A stretch of 64,000 nucleotides of DNA, taken from contig NZ_CAJPVG010000008.1 in the NCBI RefSeq assembly GCF_905397375.1, forward strand, positions 124,001 to 188,000. The letters are read 5' to 3'. This document shows, in pieces, positions 1 through 8,927 of the stretch. This DNA comes from Ralstonia mannitolilytica. GTDB taxonomy: Bacteria > Pseudomonadota > Gammaproteobacteria > Burkholderiales > Burkholderiaceae. Made by a program: the position numbers and the translations under genes. The stretch's first letter is position 1. Each line of letters begins with the position of its first letter. The notes beneath the pieces are model-generated. The model ran no database searches, had not been told where the DNA came from, and saw only the letters and a program-made list of their open reading frames with translations.

Positions 1-565
1 GCTGGACAGCATCGAGCATCGACGCCGATTTCTGCACGCCCGCGGGCGGATTCGCGTTGCCGATCGTGGTGTGGATAGCGTGGCGCGCCGTCTTGACGAT
101 CGGCGTGGTCTGCCCTGCCGGCAGGTAGCTGACCGTGCAGATGTAGCCGTCCGTCACCGCGCTGCCCGCCAGACCGAACGTAAGCCCGGTCACGAAGCCC
201 TTGGCGGCCGGGTTGTCGGTCAGCGGCACATTGTTCAGCGTCACATTGAGCATGCCGACGTTCGGAGTCGGCTCAGTCGAGACCTTGGCGAACAAGCCCG
301 TGTCGGTCACTTCCTTGGCGACGGTATCCTTGAGCAGCGTCGTGGCACGCGGGTTCGGTGCGCCCTTCGTCTGGAACTCGAACACCAGCTGGACCGGTTT
401 CGGGTCTGCAACCTTCTTCATCTCGGACGGCGGCACCAGCTTGGTCGCCGTGTCGACGTAAGTACTTGCGCACCCGGTCAGCAACGCCGCGCCAGCCAGC
501 GCCGCAGCCATGATTACGCGGCGCACCAGCGTCCCGCCCCCAAATCTGCTGTTGTTGTTTTGCAT
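1..565 (-). CDS. Putative lipoprotein, C-terminus cut by window edge
   Basis: The gene runs leftward off the window; about 188 residues are visible. A short basic N-terminus and a hydrophobic stretch end in a lipobox (LLTGC), followed by AST, so an outer-membrane lipoprotein is likely. The mature part starts YVDTATKLVPPSEMKK and contains a beta-rich region that reads like small periplasmic DUF4410/DUF4136-type lipoproteins, but I do not recognise a specific family. An alternative ATG at 511 would give a shorter signal peptide starting MAAALAG; the upstream ATG keeps a positively charged n-region. It is divergent from the AraC-type gene. Function unknown. Confidence 0.7.
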   Translation of the reverse strand, partial: MQNNNSRFGGGTLVRRVIMAAALAGAALLTGCASTYVDTATKLVPPSEMKKVADPKPVQLVFEFQTKGAPNPRATTLLKDTVAKEVTDTGLFAKVSTEPTPNVGMLNVTLNNVPLTDNPAAKGFVTGLTFGLAGSAVTDGYICTVSYLPAGQTTPIVKTARHAIHTTIGNANPPAGVQKSASMLDAVQ

Positions 566-784
566 ACCCTGATTCTTCTGTGTGGTGGTTTGAACGTCAG
601 TACGGGCAGCTACGCTTCGTCCGCGCCCGCCGGACGGCGCCCCGGAAGGGCTCAGGGATGCTATCAGAGCGATGTGCCCGGCGCGCCCCTTTCGAAGAAG
701 GGTATGCGAGCCAACCGAGCAACTTCGGTCAGGCGCCCCGGGCCCCTTCCGGCTACCGTATCGCCACCCAGGAGCCCCTTCCAA

Positions 785-1669
785 TTGACGACCACCGCCA
801 CCGACCGCTACCTCGTCCGCATGCGCGCCGTGCTCGCGCACATCGATGCGCACCTCGAAGACGCGCTGAATGTGGAGCAGCTGGCCGGCGTTGCGGCGTT
901 TTCGAAGTACCACTTCCACCGCCAGTTCACGCTGCTGTTCGGCATGAACGTCGGGCGCTACGTACAGTTGCTGCGCCTGAAGCGCGCCGCGCACCAGCTC
1001 GCCTATCGGGACGACGCGCGCATTACCGACATCGCGCTGGCGTGCGGGTACGAGGGGCCGGAAGCCTTTGCGCGTGCGTTCCGCAGGCAGGCGGGGCAAT
1101 CGCCGTCGGACTTTCGCCCCGCGCCGGAGTGGGCGCTCTGGGCCGCCGACCTGCACGCGCTGTGTGCGCTCAGGAGCCAACACATGCCCGCACAACCGCA
1201 AACCCAGTCCGTCGAGATTGTCGAACGCGACGCCATACCCGTGGCTGCCATCGAGCACCGCGCAGACCCGGCCCGGCTGGGCGAGACCCTCCGCGCCTTC
1301 ATCGCCTGGCGCCGCGAGCACCGGCTGCACCCGAGCATTTCGGCCACGTACAACATCGTCTACAACGACCCCGACGATGTGCCGCCCGAAGACTTCCGTA
1401 TCGACATCTGCGCGGCAACGCCAGAGCCCATCGCGCCGAATGCGGCGGGCGTCATGGCCAAGACACTGGCCGGCGGCCGCTACGCCGTACTGCGCCATAC
1501 CGGCTCCGACGACACGCTCGGCCAGAGCGTCGCCTCTCTGTATGCCGAATGGCTGCCCGCCAGCGGCGAGGAACTGCGCGATGCGCCGCTGCTGTTCCAG
1601 CGCGTGCGCTTCTACCCAGATGTGCCCGAGCACGAAGCCGTGACGGACATCCTGCTGCCGCTCAGATAA
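785..1669 (+). CDS. AraC-family regulator with GyrI-like C-terminal domain
   Basis: About 294 residues. The N-terminal ~110 residues carry two AraC-type helix-turn-helices (the first around VEQLAGVAAFSKYHFHRQF, the second around ITDIALACGYEGPEAFARAF). The C-terminal ~150 residues look like a GyrI/SOUL-like effector-binding domain (VEIVERDAIPVAAIEHRA, later AGGRYAVLRHTG). This is the architecture of Rob/SoxS-like regulators that sense small hydrophobic molecules. The start is uncertain: TTG at 785 has AGGAG ten bases upstream, while ATG 704 and ATG 821 are in frame. It ends 5 bp from the convergent phosphatase gene. Confidence 0.85.
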   Translation: MTTTATDRYLVRMRAVLAHIDAHLEDALNVEQLAGVAAFSKYHFHRQFTLLFGMNVGRYVQLLRLKRAAHQLAYRDDARITDIALACGYEGPEAFARAFRRQAGQSPSDFRPAPEWALWAADLHALCALRSQHMPAQPQTQSVEIVERDAIPVAAIEHRADPARLGETLRAFIAWRREHRLHPSISATYNIVYNDPDDVPPEDFRIDICAATPEPIAPNAAGVMAKTLAGGRYAVLRHTGSDDTLGQSVASLYAEWLPASGEELRDAPLLFQRVRFYPDVPEHEAVTDILLPLR

Positions 1670-1673
1670 GCGC

Positions 1674-3659
1674 TCAGGCGTCGAGCCGGATCTGGATGCC
1701 GGTGGCCGTGTAGACGGCCGTGGCCTTGAAGCCGTCCACCACCACGGAAGCGAACTGGCGGTTCGGGCCCGCGCCGTCGACCACCGCAATGGTGTCGCCC
1801 ACCTTCGGTGTGTAGCCGTTCACGAACTTCACGTGCAGCGTGCCGCCGGCGATCGTGGTGAGCCCGGCCACGCTGAGCCTGCCCTGGCCGTTCGGGCCGA
1901 TGGCCAGGTCCAGCGTGGTGCCCTGCAACTGCGTGAACTTGCCGGCAATCGCCACGGCCGCCGGCGCGTTGACGGCCAGCGTGCCGGCACCGAGATAGAC
2001 ATCGCCCGTGCCCAGTGCATTGGCCGACTCGGCCTCCAGCACGCCGCCCGCGATCTGCGTGCCGCCGCTGTAGGTATTGGTGCCCGCCAGGCGCAGCGTG
2101 CCGGTGCCCTGCAGCGTCAGCTTGCCCGCGCCCGAGATGGCGTTGCGCCACGTGTCGGCCGCGTTGAAACCGCCCAGGGTCGCGTCCATCGACACGACCA
2201 CGTTGCCGTTGAAGGCGCCGTAGCCATCGGCGGCAGCAAACAGGTTCAGGCGGCCCCAGCCTTCGGCATCATCGAGCACGGGGTAGCCGGAGGGCAGCTC
2301 GGTGGTCTTGAGCACCACGCGGCGCTGCTCTGCGCTCAGGTATGGGAAGCGCGTTTCCAGCAGCACCTCGGCGCCCTTGGGCACCACCGGCGCAAGCGCC
2401 GTGCTGCCGATCGGCGTGAAGCCGAAGGTCATGCGGCGCGTGAAGTTGGCCTGGTTGGTGGCGTAGTCGGCAAAGCGATCGGTGGCGGGCGTGCCGGACT
2501 GCGCAAGCGCCGGGAAGCTCGTGGCGTCGGTGCCCGTCTGCGCCATCAGGCCGGCGTGGGCCTGGCGGAATGCATCTGCCTTCAGCGTGGCGTTGGCCGG
2601 GTCCGCCAGGTTGGCCGCCGCCGCCGCAATGCCGAGCATGCGCCCAGACATCACGTCCAGCGGCGAGTGCATGCCGGCCAGGATGCGGTTCTCACCGAGC
2701 TCCATGCCGCGCGCGAGCATCTGCTGGAAGCGCTCGGGCACCAGGTAGGCCATCGCCACGGCATCGCGCATGGCTTCCGCCGAATGGCCGCTGATGAAGC
2801 CACCATCAGTGGCGGGCGTGGGGCTTTCGGCCGGCACCAGCGTCGGCACGACGACCACGCTGCTGCTCCATCGATACGGCCGCGCATATTTGTAGAAGCG
2901 CTTGGCCGGCTCGGTCGAGGCGTTGTTGCCGAGCGTGTTGATCAGGTCGACGACCTTGCCGAACGCCGTGTTGCCGCCCGCGGTGCCCACGCCCGTGTTG
3001 TTGCCGCTATCGTTGTAGAGCACGGTGCTCGCGTCCGCCGGGATGGTGGTGATGGACGTGGTCTGCTGCGCCAGCGTGCGCCAGGCCGCTGTGAGCGGCC
3101 CCATGCCGTCGGTCACGCTGTAGCCCTTGCCGCGGCGGTCGTCAAAGTAGGCCGCATCGGCCTGGGCCTGCGTGCGGTTGGTCGTCGCGTTCACCACGTA
3201 TTGCACGTTTGCGTTCAGGACCGGCAGATTGAGCGGTGTGCCGCCCGGCGTGCCGTCGTTGGGCAAGCCCGTCCAACTGGAGGCCACCACCGCCGGAAAC
3301 GCCCCGTTGGCCGGCGCGTTCACGCCCGCGTCGACGATCTCCGTGAGCGGCTGCCACAGATCGAGGAACCGCGTGAACAGCCGCACCCCGGCATTGGTGC
3401 CGAGCGTGGCGTACCGCGCGTCGCCGCGCTGGTTCGTGGCGATGTTGTCCACAAAGGGCGGCACCCCGCTGGGCGCGGCGGCCGTGTCGACGAAGCCCGG
3501 GTCTGCCGGGGGTGCCGGAATGGCCTGTGTGGCTACCGGCGTGCTGGCAGGTGTGTCGTCGCCGCCACCGCAGGCAGCGAGCGCGAGCACCGCGGACAGC
3601 GCCACCAGGCTGGCATACACGCGCGGGCGGACAACAACGGAGCGGGCGAGAGAAGACAT
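1674..3659 (-). CDS. PAP2/class A-type phosphatase lipoprotein with autotransporter-type beta repeat
   Basis: 661 residues. Residues 1-30 are a lipoprotein signal (LALAAC then GGGDD). The middle carries the acid-phosphatase/haloperoxidase signature: KRFYKYARP (253-261), SGHS (290-293) and ENRILAGMHSPLD (323-335), i.e. the Lys/Arg, nucleophile-assisting Gly-His and catalytic His blocks. This predicts hydrolysis of phosphomonoesters outside the cytoplasm. Residues from about 503 on (LTLQGTGTLRLAGTNTYSGG and the segment after it) match the autotransporter-associated beta-strand repeat, but no outer-membrane translocator barrel follows. The ATG at 3659 was chosen because it begins the signal peptide; the open frame extends upstream to 3773. 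Confidence 0.85.
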   Translation of the reverse strand: MSSLARSVVVRPRVYASLVALSAVLALAACGGGDDTPASTPVATQAIPAPPADPGFVDTAAAPSGVPPFVDNIATNQRGDARYATLGTNAGVRLFTRFLDLWQPLTEIVDAGVNAPANGAFPAVVASSWTGLPNDGTPGGTPLNLPVLNANVQYVVNATTNRTQAQADAAYFDDRRGKGYSVTDGMGPLTAAWRTLAQQTTSITTIPADASTVLYNDSGNNTGVGTAGGNTAFGKVVDLINTLGNNASTEPAKRFYKYARPYRWSSSVVVVPTLVPAESPTPATDGGFISGHSAEAMRDAVAMAYLVPERFQQMLARGMELGENRILAGMHSPLDVMSGRMLGIAAAAANLADPANATLKADAFRQAHAGLMAQTGTDATSFPALAQSGTPATDRFADYATNQANFTRRMTFGFTPIGSTALAPVVPKGAEVLLETRFPYLSAEQRRVVLKTTELPSGYPVLDDAEGWGRLNLFAAADGYGAFNGNVVVSMDATLGGFNAADTWRNAISGAGKLTLQGTGTLRLAGTNTYSGGTQIAGGVLEAESANALGTGDVYLGAGTLAVNAPAAVAIAGKFTQLQGTTLDLAIGPNGQGRLSVAGLTTIAGGTLHVKFVNGYTPKVGDTIAVVDGAGPNRQFASVVVDGFKATAVYTATGIQIRLDA

Positions 3660-3899
3660 GGTGCAGGCGGGCCGTCGGCCAAAGAGACGCTGGAAGCCCG
3701 GCAGTCTCGGCCCAGCGTGTGAAACGCGCGTGACGGCTGCGTGACAAACGTGCGCGCCGCTGCACCACCTCAAGGCACGGCGCGTAAGGGCAGAGGCAGC
3801 GGCCGGTTATGTCACAGCGTGATAGAATCGCCGGCTGCATTTTTGTGACTTCTGGTGAAGCCTCGCGCGTGTTCACGGGCCATCGCCGTCCCGTCGACC

Positions 3900-5066
3900 A
3901 TGTCCGCCCCGTTCCTGCCCCCCGCCCTGCGCCGCTGGCTCCATAGCTTTGTCCCCGCCCCCGTCACGGTGCGCTGGAGCGAGCGCGTGCGCTCCGCCGT
4001 CGGCGCGCTCGTCGGCATTCTCTTTACGGGCACGATGATGAAGCTGGTGCCGGGCGCACCGACGCTGATCCCGCTGCTGGTGGCACCCATGGGCGCCTCG
4101 GCCGTGCTGCTGTTCGCGGTGCCGGCCAGCCCCCTGGCGCAGCCGTGGTCGATCATCGGCGGCAACCTGGTCGCGGCCACCGTGGGCGTGACGTTCGCGC
4201 TGCTGGTCGATGATCCTGTGATTGCCTCGGCGCTGGCCATCTCGGCGGCCATTGGCGGCATGTTCGCGCTGCGCTGCGTGCACCCGCCCTCGGGCGCGGT
4301 GGCACTCACGGCGGTGATCGGCGGGCCGGCCGTGCATGCGCTGGGCTATCGCTTCGTGGCCGAGCCGATCCTGATCCAGTCGGCGCTGCTGCTGGTGGGC
4401 GCGCTGGTGTATCACGCCGCCACCGGCCACCGGTATCCGCACGCGCAGCGCCTGCCCGCCGCAGAGCGCCCGCCCACCGCCGCCGGCTTCACCCGCGCCG
4501 ACATCGTCGCCGCGCTGCGCCGCCAGAGCGAGCTGCTCGACATCGACCCGGAAGACATCGAAGCCGTGCTGCGTGAGATGCAGCTCCAGGCCTACACGCG
4601 CACGTTCCAGGCGCTCACCTGCGCCGACATCATGACCCGCCCGGTGGTGACGGTGACGGCCAACACGTCGATCCCGCGCGCGCTGCAATTGCTGCGCCAG
4701 CACGGCTTCAAGGCGTTGCCGGTGGTGGACGACAGGCAGCACGTGGTCGGCATCGTCACCCGCACCGACCTGCTGGGCCTCGCCCCCGCCGACCTGCGCC
4801 AGACCCTGCGCCGGTGGTTCAGCATCGGCGCGCTCACCCCGCCGCGCGTGGCCGACCACATGAAGACGCGCGTGCAGACGATCCCGGCCAGCGCGTCGAT
4901 GTCGGATCTCGTGCCGATGTTTGCCAGCGCCGGCCACCACCACATTCCCGTGCTCGAGGCCGACGGGCGGCTGGCCGGCATCGTCACCGAGTCCGATCTC
5001 GTGGGCGGGCTGTACCGCCAGGCCAACATCGAGCCGCACCCCACGCAGACGGCGCAGCGCGCCTGA
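3900..5066 (+). CDS. HPP-family integral membrane protein with two CBS domains
   Basis: 388 residues. Residues ~20-170 form four to five hydrophobic segments of the HPP family, with the namesake motif in CVHPPSGAVAL. After a linker, two CBS domains follow (ADIMTRPVVTVTANTSIPRA... and VADHMKTRVQTIPASASMSD...), a pair that normally binds adenine nucleotides. Family members are proposed inner-membrane transporters or regulators in nitrogen metabolism; the substrate here cannot be read. A GTG at 3855 would add 15 residues; neither start has a good Shine-Dalgarno, and ATG 3900 is preferred because it immediately precedes the conserved region. Confidence 0.85.
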   Translation: MSAPFLPPALRRWLHSFVPAPVTVRWSERVRSAVGALVGILFTGTMMKLVPGAPTLIPLLVAPMGASAVLLFAVPASPLAQPWSIIGGNLVAATVGVTFALLVDDPVIASALAISAAIGGMFALRCVHPPSGAVALTAVIGGPAVHALGYRFVAEPILIQSALLLVGALVYHAATGHRYPHAQRLPAAERPPTAAGFTRADIVAALRRQSELLDIDPEDIEAVLREMQLQAYTRTFQALTCADIMTRPVVTVTANTSIPRALQLLRQHGFKALPVVDDRQHVVGIVTRTDLLGLAPADLRQTLRRWFSIGALTPPRVADHMKTRVQTIPASASMSDLVPMFASAGHHHIPVLEADGRLAGIVTESDLVGGLYRQANIEPHPTQTAQRA

Positions 5067-5093
5067 GGCGCGCGGCCGGGCATCGTCAGGTCG

Positions 5094-5708
5094 TCAGACC
5101 GCGTCGATGGGCGTGTCGCGAAACACGCTCAACTGCTCGGCGGCCGCCGAATACGCCACCAGGCGCGGGTAGTCCGCCGCCGGCACGCGGTCGGCCACCA
5201 TCAGCTGGATGAAGGCCCACGACACGGCCACCGTCACACCGGCCTGCGTGAGTTCGCCGGCCTCCACCGGCAGCGGTACGTCCTTCCACTCGGCCTCCAG
5301 CGCATCCACTGCGGCCAGCAACTGGCTGTGCACGCGCTCCACCCACGGCCCGTGCACCTTCTCGGTCGGGCGCAGGTTGTGTTCGTAGACGATCTGCACG
5401 GCCTTCTCGCAGGCGGCCAGCGCCAGGCCGATGACCCGCAGCGCGTGCTGGCGCCGGGCAATCTCGGCGGGCATCAGGCTGCGGCCGGCCACACATTCCG
5501 CGTAGTCGATGATGAGCGTCGAATCCATCAGCACCGTGCCGTCGTCGCACACGAGCGTGGGCGCCTTCACCACCGGGTTGATCTCGCGAAAGCGGTCGAC
5601 ATGCCGGAAGACCGACACCGACGCATGCTCGAACGGCACGCCGAGCAGCTTGAGCGAAATGGCCGTGCGGCGCACGTAGGGGGAGTCGAGCATGCCGATC
5701 AACTTCAT
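5094..5708 (-). CDS. Glutathione S-transferase family protein
   Basis: 204 residues with the standard two-domain fold. The N-terminal thioredoxin-like domain begins MKLIGMLDSPYVRR and holds the cis-Pro/glutathione-binding region (NPVVKAPTLVCDDG and MDSTLIIDY). The helical C-terminal domain spans about residues 85-204. The start MKLIGMLDSPYVRR resembles the YibF-like subgroup. A strong ribosome-binding site (AGGAG, 4 nt before ATG) sets the start at 5708. It is convergent with the HPP-CBS gene and stands alone; the substrate is unknown. Confidence 0.88.
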   Translation of the reverse strand: MKLIGMLDSPYVRRTAISLKLLGVPFEHASVSVFRHVDRFREINPVVKAPTLVCDDGTVLMDSTLIIDYAECVAGRSLMPAEIARRQHALRVIGLALAACEKAVQIVYEHNLRPTEKVHGPWVERVHSQLLAAVDALEAEWKDVPLPVEAGELTQAGVTVAVSWAFIQLMVADRVPAADYPRLVAYSAAAEQLSVFRDTPIDAV

Positions 5709-5909
5709 GGGTTCTCCTGGTGTGTGTGAAAGGGACGTCCATGATAGTCAGCCATGGCCGAGCGCGCTGGCTGCCTTGGGCACGTTTCCTGCGTCCGCGG
5801 CATCCACCGGTGCCGCCCCGTGCACCCTGCGAGCGGTATGCAGCTGGGTGCGTGCGTTTCTAAAATGCCTTCACGTTCATTGCAGTGACTCGGCCACACA
5901 GGAGACCCT

Positions 5910-8135
5910 ATGCCGTTTCTCGCGCATCACCATGACTGCCCCGGCTGGAACGGTGAGATGGCGCAACGTGTGCTCGCATTCGATTGGTCGGCGACGGAGC
6001 TTGGCCCCATCGACGCCTGGCCGCACAGCCTGCGTGCGGCCGTGCAGATGGTGCTGGCCAGCCCGGTGCCCCTCGTCATGCTCTGGGGCAAGCATGGCTA
6101 CATGATCTACAACGACGCGTATGCCGGCTTTGCCGGCGGCCGGCACCCGTATCTGCTCGGCTGCCCGGTCGAACTCGGCTGGCCCGAGGTGGCGGATTTC
6201 AACCGCCACGTCATGGAGGTCTGCCTGGCCGGCGGCACGCTGTCGTACCGCGACAAGGAACTCGTACTGCTGCGCAACGGCCGGCCCGAAGACGTCTGGA
6301 TGGACCTCTACTACAGCCCGCTACCCGATGACGACGGCAATCCGGCGGGCGTGCTCGCCATCGTGGTGGAGACCACCGAGCGCGTGCTGACCGAGCGCGA
6401 GCGCCAAGCCGCGGAGCAATCGCTGCGCCAGCTGACGGAAACGCTGGAACAACGCGTGGCCGACGCGCTGGCTGCCCGCGCCGAGGTGGAAGCGCAGTTG
6501 CGCCAGGCGCAGAAGATGGAAGCCATCGGCAGCCTGACCGGCGGCGTGGCGCACGACTTCAACAACGTGCTGCAGGTGATTGCCGGCAACCTGCAGATGC
6601 TGGCCGTGGAAGCCCCGGAGAGCCCCCGCATCCAGCATCGCATTGCCGCCGCCAACCGTGCCGTGCAGCGCGGGGCGACGCTCGCCGCGCAATTGCTGGC
6701 GTTTGCGCGGCGGCAGCCCTTGTCGCCGGCGGTCATCGAGCCTGCACACCTCATCCAGGGCATGAGCGAAATGCTGCACCGTGCGCTGGGCGAAACCGTC
6801 AAGGTCGAAACCCGGCTCGCCGACGATCTCTGGAACGTGCTGGCCGACCGCAACCAGCTCGAAAACGCGCTGCTCAACCTGGCGATCAACGCGCGCGATG
6901 CCATGCGCGGCGGCGGCGTGCTCACCATTGCGGCCAGCAACGTCACGCTCGACCGTACGCAGGTGCAGAGCCATGAGCTCGATGCGCTGGCGCCGGGCGA
7001 CTACCTCGTGTTCTCCGTCACCGACACCGGCGTCGGCATGCCGCCAGAAGTGATCGAGCACGTCTTCGAGCCGTTCTTCACGACCAAGCCCGACGGCCAC
7101 GGCACGGGCCTCGGCTTGAGCATGGTGTTCGGCTTCGTCAAGCAGAGCGGCGGGCATGTCGTCATCCGCAGCCAGGTCGGAAAGGGGACGACGGTGCAGC
7201 TGTACTTCCCCCGCTGCACCGAGGCCGCCCCGGCCGACACCCCCGGTGCACACGAAGCCACCGCCGCGCCCGTCCCCCAGGGCGGACGCGAAACCATTCT
7301 CGTGGTGGAAGACGACACCGACGTGCGCTGCACGGCCGTCGACATGCTGACCCAGCTCGGCTACCGCGTGCTGACCGCCCCCAACGGCGACGCCGCGCTC
7401 GAGCTGATGAACAGCGACACGCACATCGACCTGCTGTTTACCGATGTGATCATGCCGGGCGCCATCAAGGGCGGCGAGCTGTCGATCCGGGCCGCGCAGC
7501 GCGTGCCGCCGCTGCCGGTGCTGCTGGCCTCGGGCTACACGCGCGACGAGGTCGTGCGTGACGGCCGGCTGCCCGCCGGCGTCACGCTGCTGGGCAAGCC
7601 GTACCGCCGCGACGACCTGGCCCGCCTCGTGCGCAGCGTGCTCGACAGCCACCGCGGCGCCCAGAAGACGACACCGGCCCCCGTGCCCGCCGCCCTGGCC
7701 GCCGCCAGTACAGCACCGCACGCCGACATCAGCGTCGCACGCCCCGCCGCCAGCCCGACGCTGCTGCTGGTGGAAGACGACGCCGCCTCGCGCGAGGCCA
7801 TGCACGAATTGCTCACGGGGTTCGGCCTGCACTGCATGGCCGCCGCCAACGCCGAAGACGCCCTGGCCCTGGCCAGCACGCGCCCGTTCCACGTGCTGCT
7901 GGCGGACCTGACCCTGCCTGGGCAATCCGGCGCCGACCTTGCCCGCGCTCTGGTGCGCCGTCAGCCGACGATGCAGGTGATCCTGATGTCCGGCTACGGC
8001 ACGCACGCCGAGATCGGCGAGCCGATTGCGGGGGCCCGGCTGCTGGGCAAACCCGTCGATCTGTCGGCCCTGCAGCAGGCCCTGGCGCCCTGGCTGAGCG
8101 CCGGCCCGCCGCGCAGCGCGACGCACGCGGCATAG
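5910..8135 (+). CDS. Hybrid sensor histidine kinase with PAS domain and two receivers
   Basis: 741 residues, no membrane segments, so probably cytosolic. Order: N-terminal PAS-like sensor (~30-165, ending in VVETTERVLTERERQ), short coiled coil, HisKA with phospho-His in GGVAHDFNNVLQ (~215), HATPase with NLAINARDAM and GTGLGLSMVFGFV (~330-430), receiver 1 (~460-580, phosphoacceptor Asp in LFTDVIMPG), then receiver 2 (~615-730, Asp in LLADLTLPG). Both receivers keep the acidic pair (VEDD) and a conserved Lys (GKP). The start has AGGAG seven bases upstream. No output-domain regulator is adjacent, so the partner and signal are unknown. Confidence 0.9.
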   Translation: MPFLAHHHDCPGWNGEMAQRVLAFDWSATELGPIDAWPHSLRAAVQMVLASPVPLVMLWGKHGYMIYNDAYAGFAGGRHPYLLGCPVELGWPEVADFNRHVMEVCLAGGTLSYRDKELVLLRNGRPEDVWMDLYYSPLPDDDGNPAGVLAIVVETTERVLTERERQAAEQSLRQLTETLEQRVADALAARAEVEAQLRQAQKMEAIGSLTGGVAHDFNNVLQVIAGNLQMLAVEAPESPRIQHRIAAANRAVQRGATLAAQLLAFARRQPLSPAVIEPAHLIQGMSEMLHRALGETVKVETRLADDLWNVLADRNQLENALLNLAINARDAMRGGGVLTIAASNVTLDRTQVQSHELDALAPGDYLVFSVTDTGVGMPPEVIEHVFEPFFTTKPDGHGTGLGLSMVFGFVKQSGGHVVIRSQVGKGTTVQLYFPRCTEAAPADTPGAHEATAAPVPQGGRETILVVEDDTDVRCTAVDMLTQLGYRVLTAPNGDAALELMNSDTHIDLLFTDVIMPGAIKGGELSIRAAQRVPPLPVLLASGYTRDEVVRDGRLPAGVTLLGKPYRRDDLARLVRSVLDSHRGAQKTTPAPVPAALAAASTAPHADISVARPAASPTLLLVEDDAASREAMHELLTGFGLHCMAAANAEDALALASTRPFHVLLADLTLPGQSGADLARALVRRQPTMQVILMSGYGTHAEIGEPIAGARLLGKPVDLSALQQALAPWLSAGPPRSATHAA

Positions 8136-8199
8136 TCGCCGCGGTGCACCCCGCCGATTGCAGTACGGCGGTGCCTGCGTGCCAACGTAGGCGCCGCAC

Positions 8200-8708
8200 C
8201 TACACCGGCAGGAAACGCACCATCCGGACTTCGTCGGCATAGCCCTGCGCAGACTTGAGCGCGCGCGGCTCCAGGCCGTACGCAGTGAAGCCGCATTGCG
8301 CATACAAGGCCAGCGCCGCCGCGTTGGTGCGCACGACGGACAGGGTGAGCTGTTCCACCCGGCCCGTGGCCGCCGCCACGATGCCGTCCATCAGCGCCCG
8401 GCCCACACCGCGGCCCCGCGCCCGTGGCGCCACGTAGCCCCCCACAAACCCCTTCTGCGCGTGCCTGGCGCCGGTCTGCGCCTTGAAGCCGACCATGCCG
8501 GCGATGCCTGCGCCGTCATACGCGCCCAGCACCACCGACGTCGCCAGCCGCTTGGCAAACGCTTGCCAGGCCAGGGGGCCTCAGCGGCGTACGTCGAACC
8601 AAAGGCCTCCGGTGCACCCTGCAGCGCTGCAAGGCGGATGGCGCGGCAGTCGGCCACATCGGCGGTGGTGCGAGGACGGATGGCAATGCTGCCGGGCGAG
8701 GTGGACAT
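8200..8708 (-). pseudogene. GNAT-family N-acetyltransferase, single-base frameshift
   Basis: Two overlapping reading frames together spell one GNAT acetyltransferase. The first frame from ATG 8708 gives the N-terminus (MSTSPGSIAIRPRTTADVAD...). The second, entered near 8574, gives the acetyl-CoA-binding core (GYVAPRARGRGVGRALMDGI) and C-terminus (YAQCGFTAYGLEPRALKSA). The break lies in a run of five G (8574-8578 on the + strand); six would restore a continuous protein of about 169 residues reading PLAWQAFAKRLATSVVLGAY across the join. It is either a recent inactivating indel or a homopolymer sequencing error. Confidence 0.75.
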
Positions 8709-8927
8709 GGCAAGACGTGAACGCGCGCAAACCCTGACGAGTGCCAGTATCGCGCCGAATGCGCCGCTCTACCACGCGCGCTGGCGTGCACCTACAGCCG
8801 CGCCTCCGTCCATGAGGCCGAGGACCTTGTCGGCGGATTGGCCTATGTCGGCACCCCATTGCGCGTTTCTATGCTTGCCGTAAGCGCGGGTCTACGCAAC
8901 ACGTGACACCGACAACGAGGGGGAATC

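Noticed and set aside
1833..3722. 629-codon + strand frame opposite the phosphatase lipoprotein
   Set aside because: The minus strand has a lipobox and an ordered phosphatase active site; the + frame has no recognisable features.
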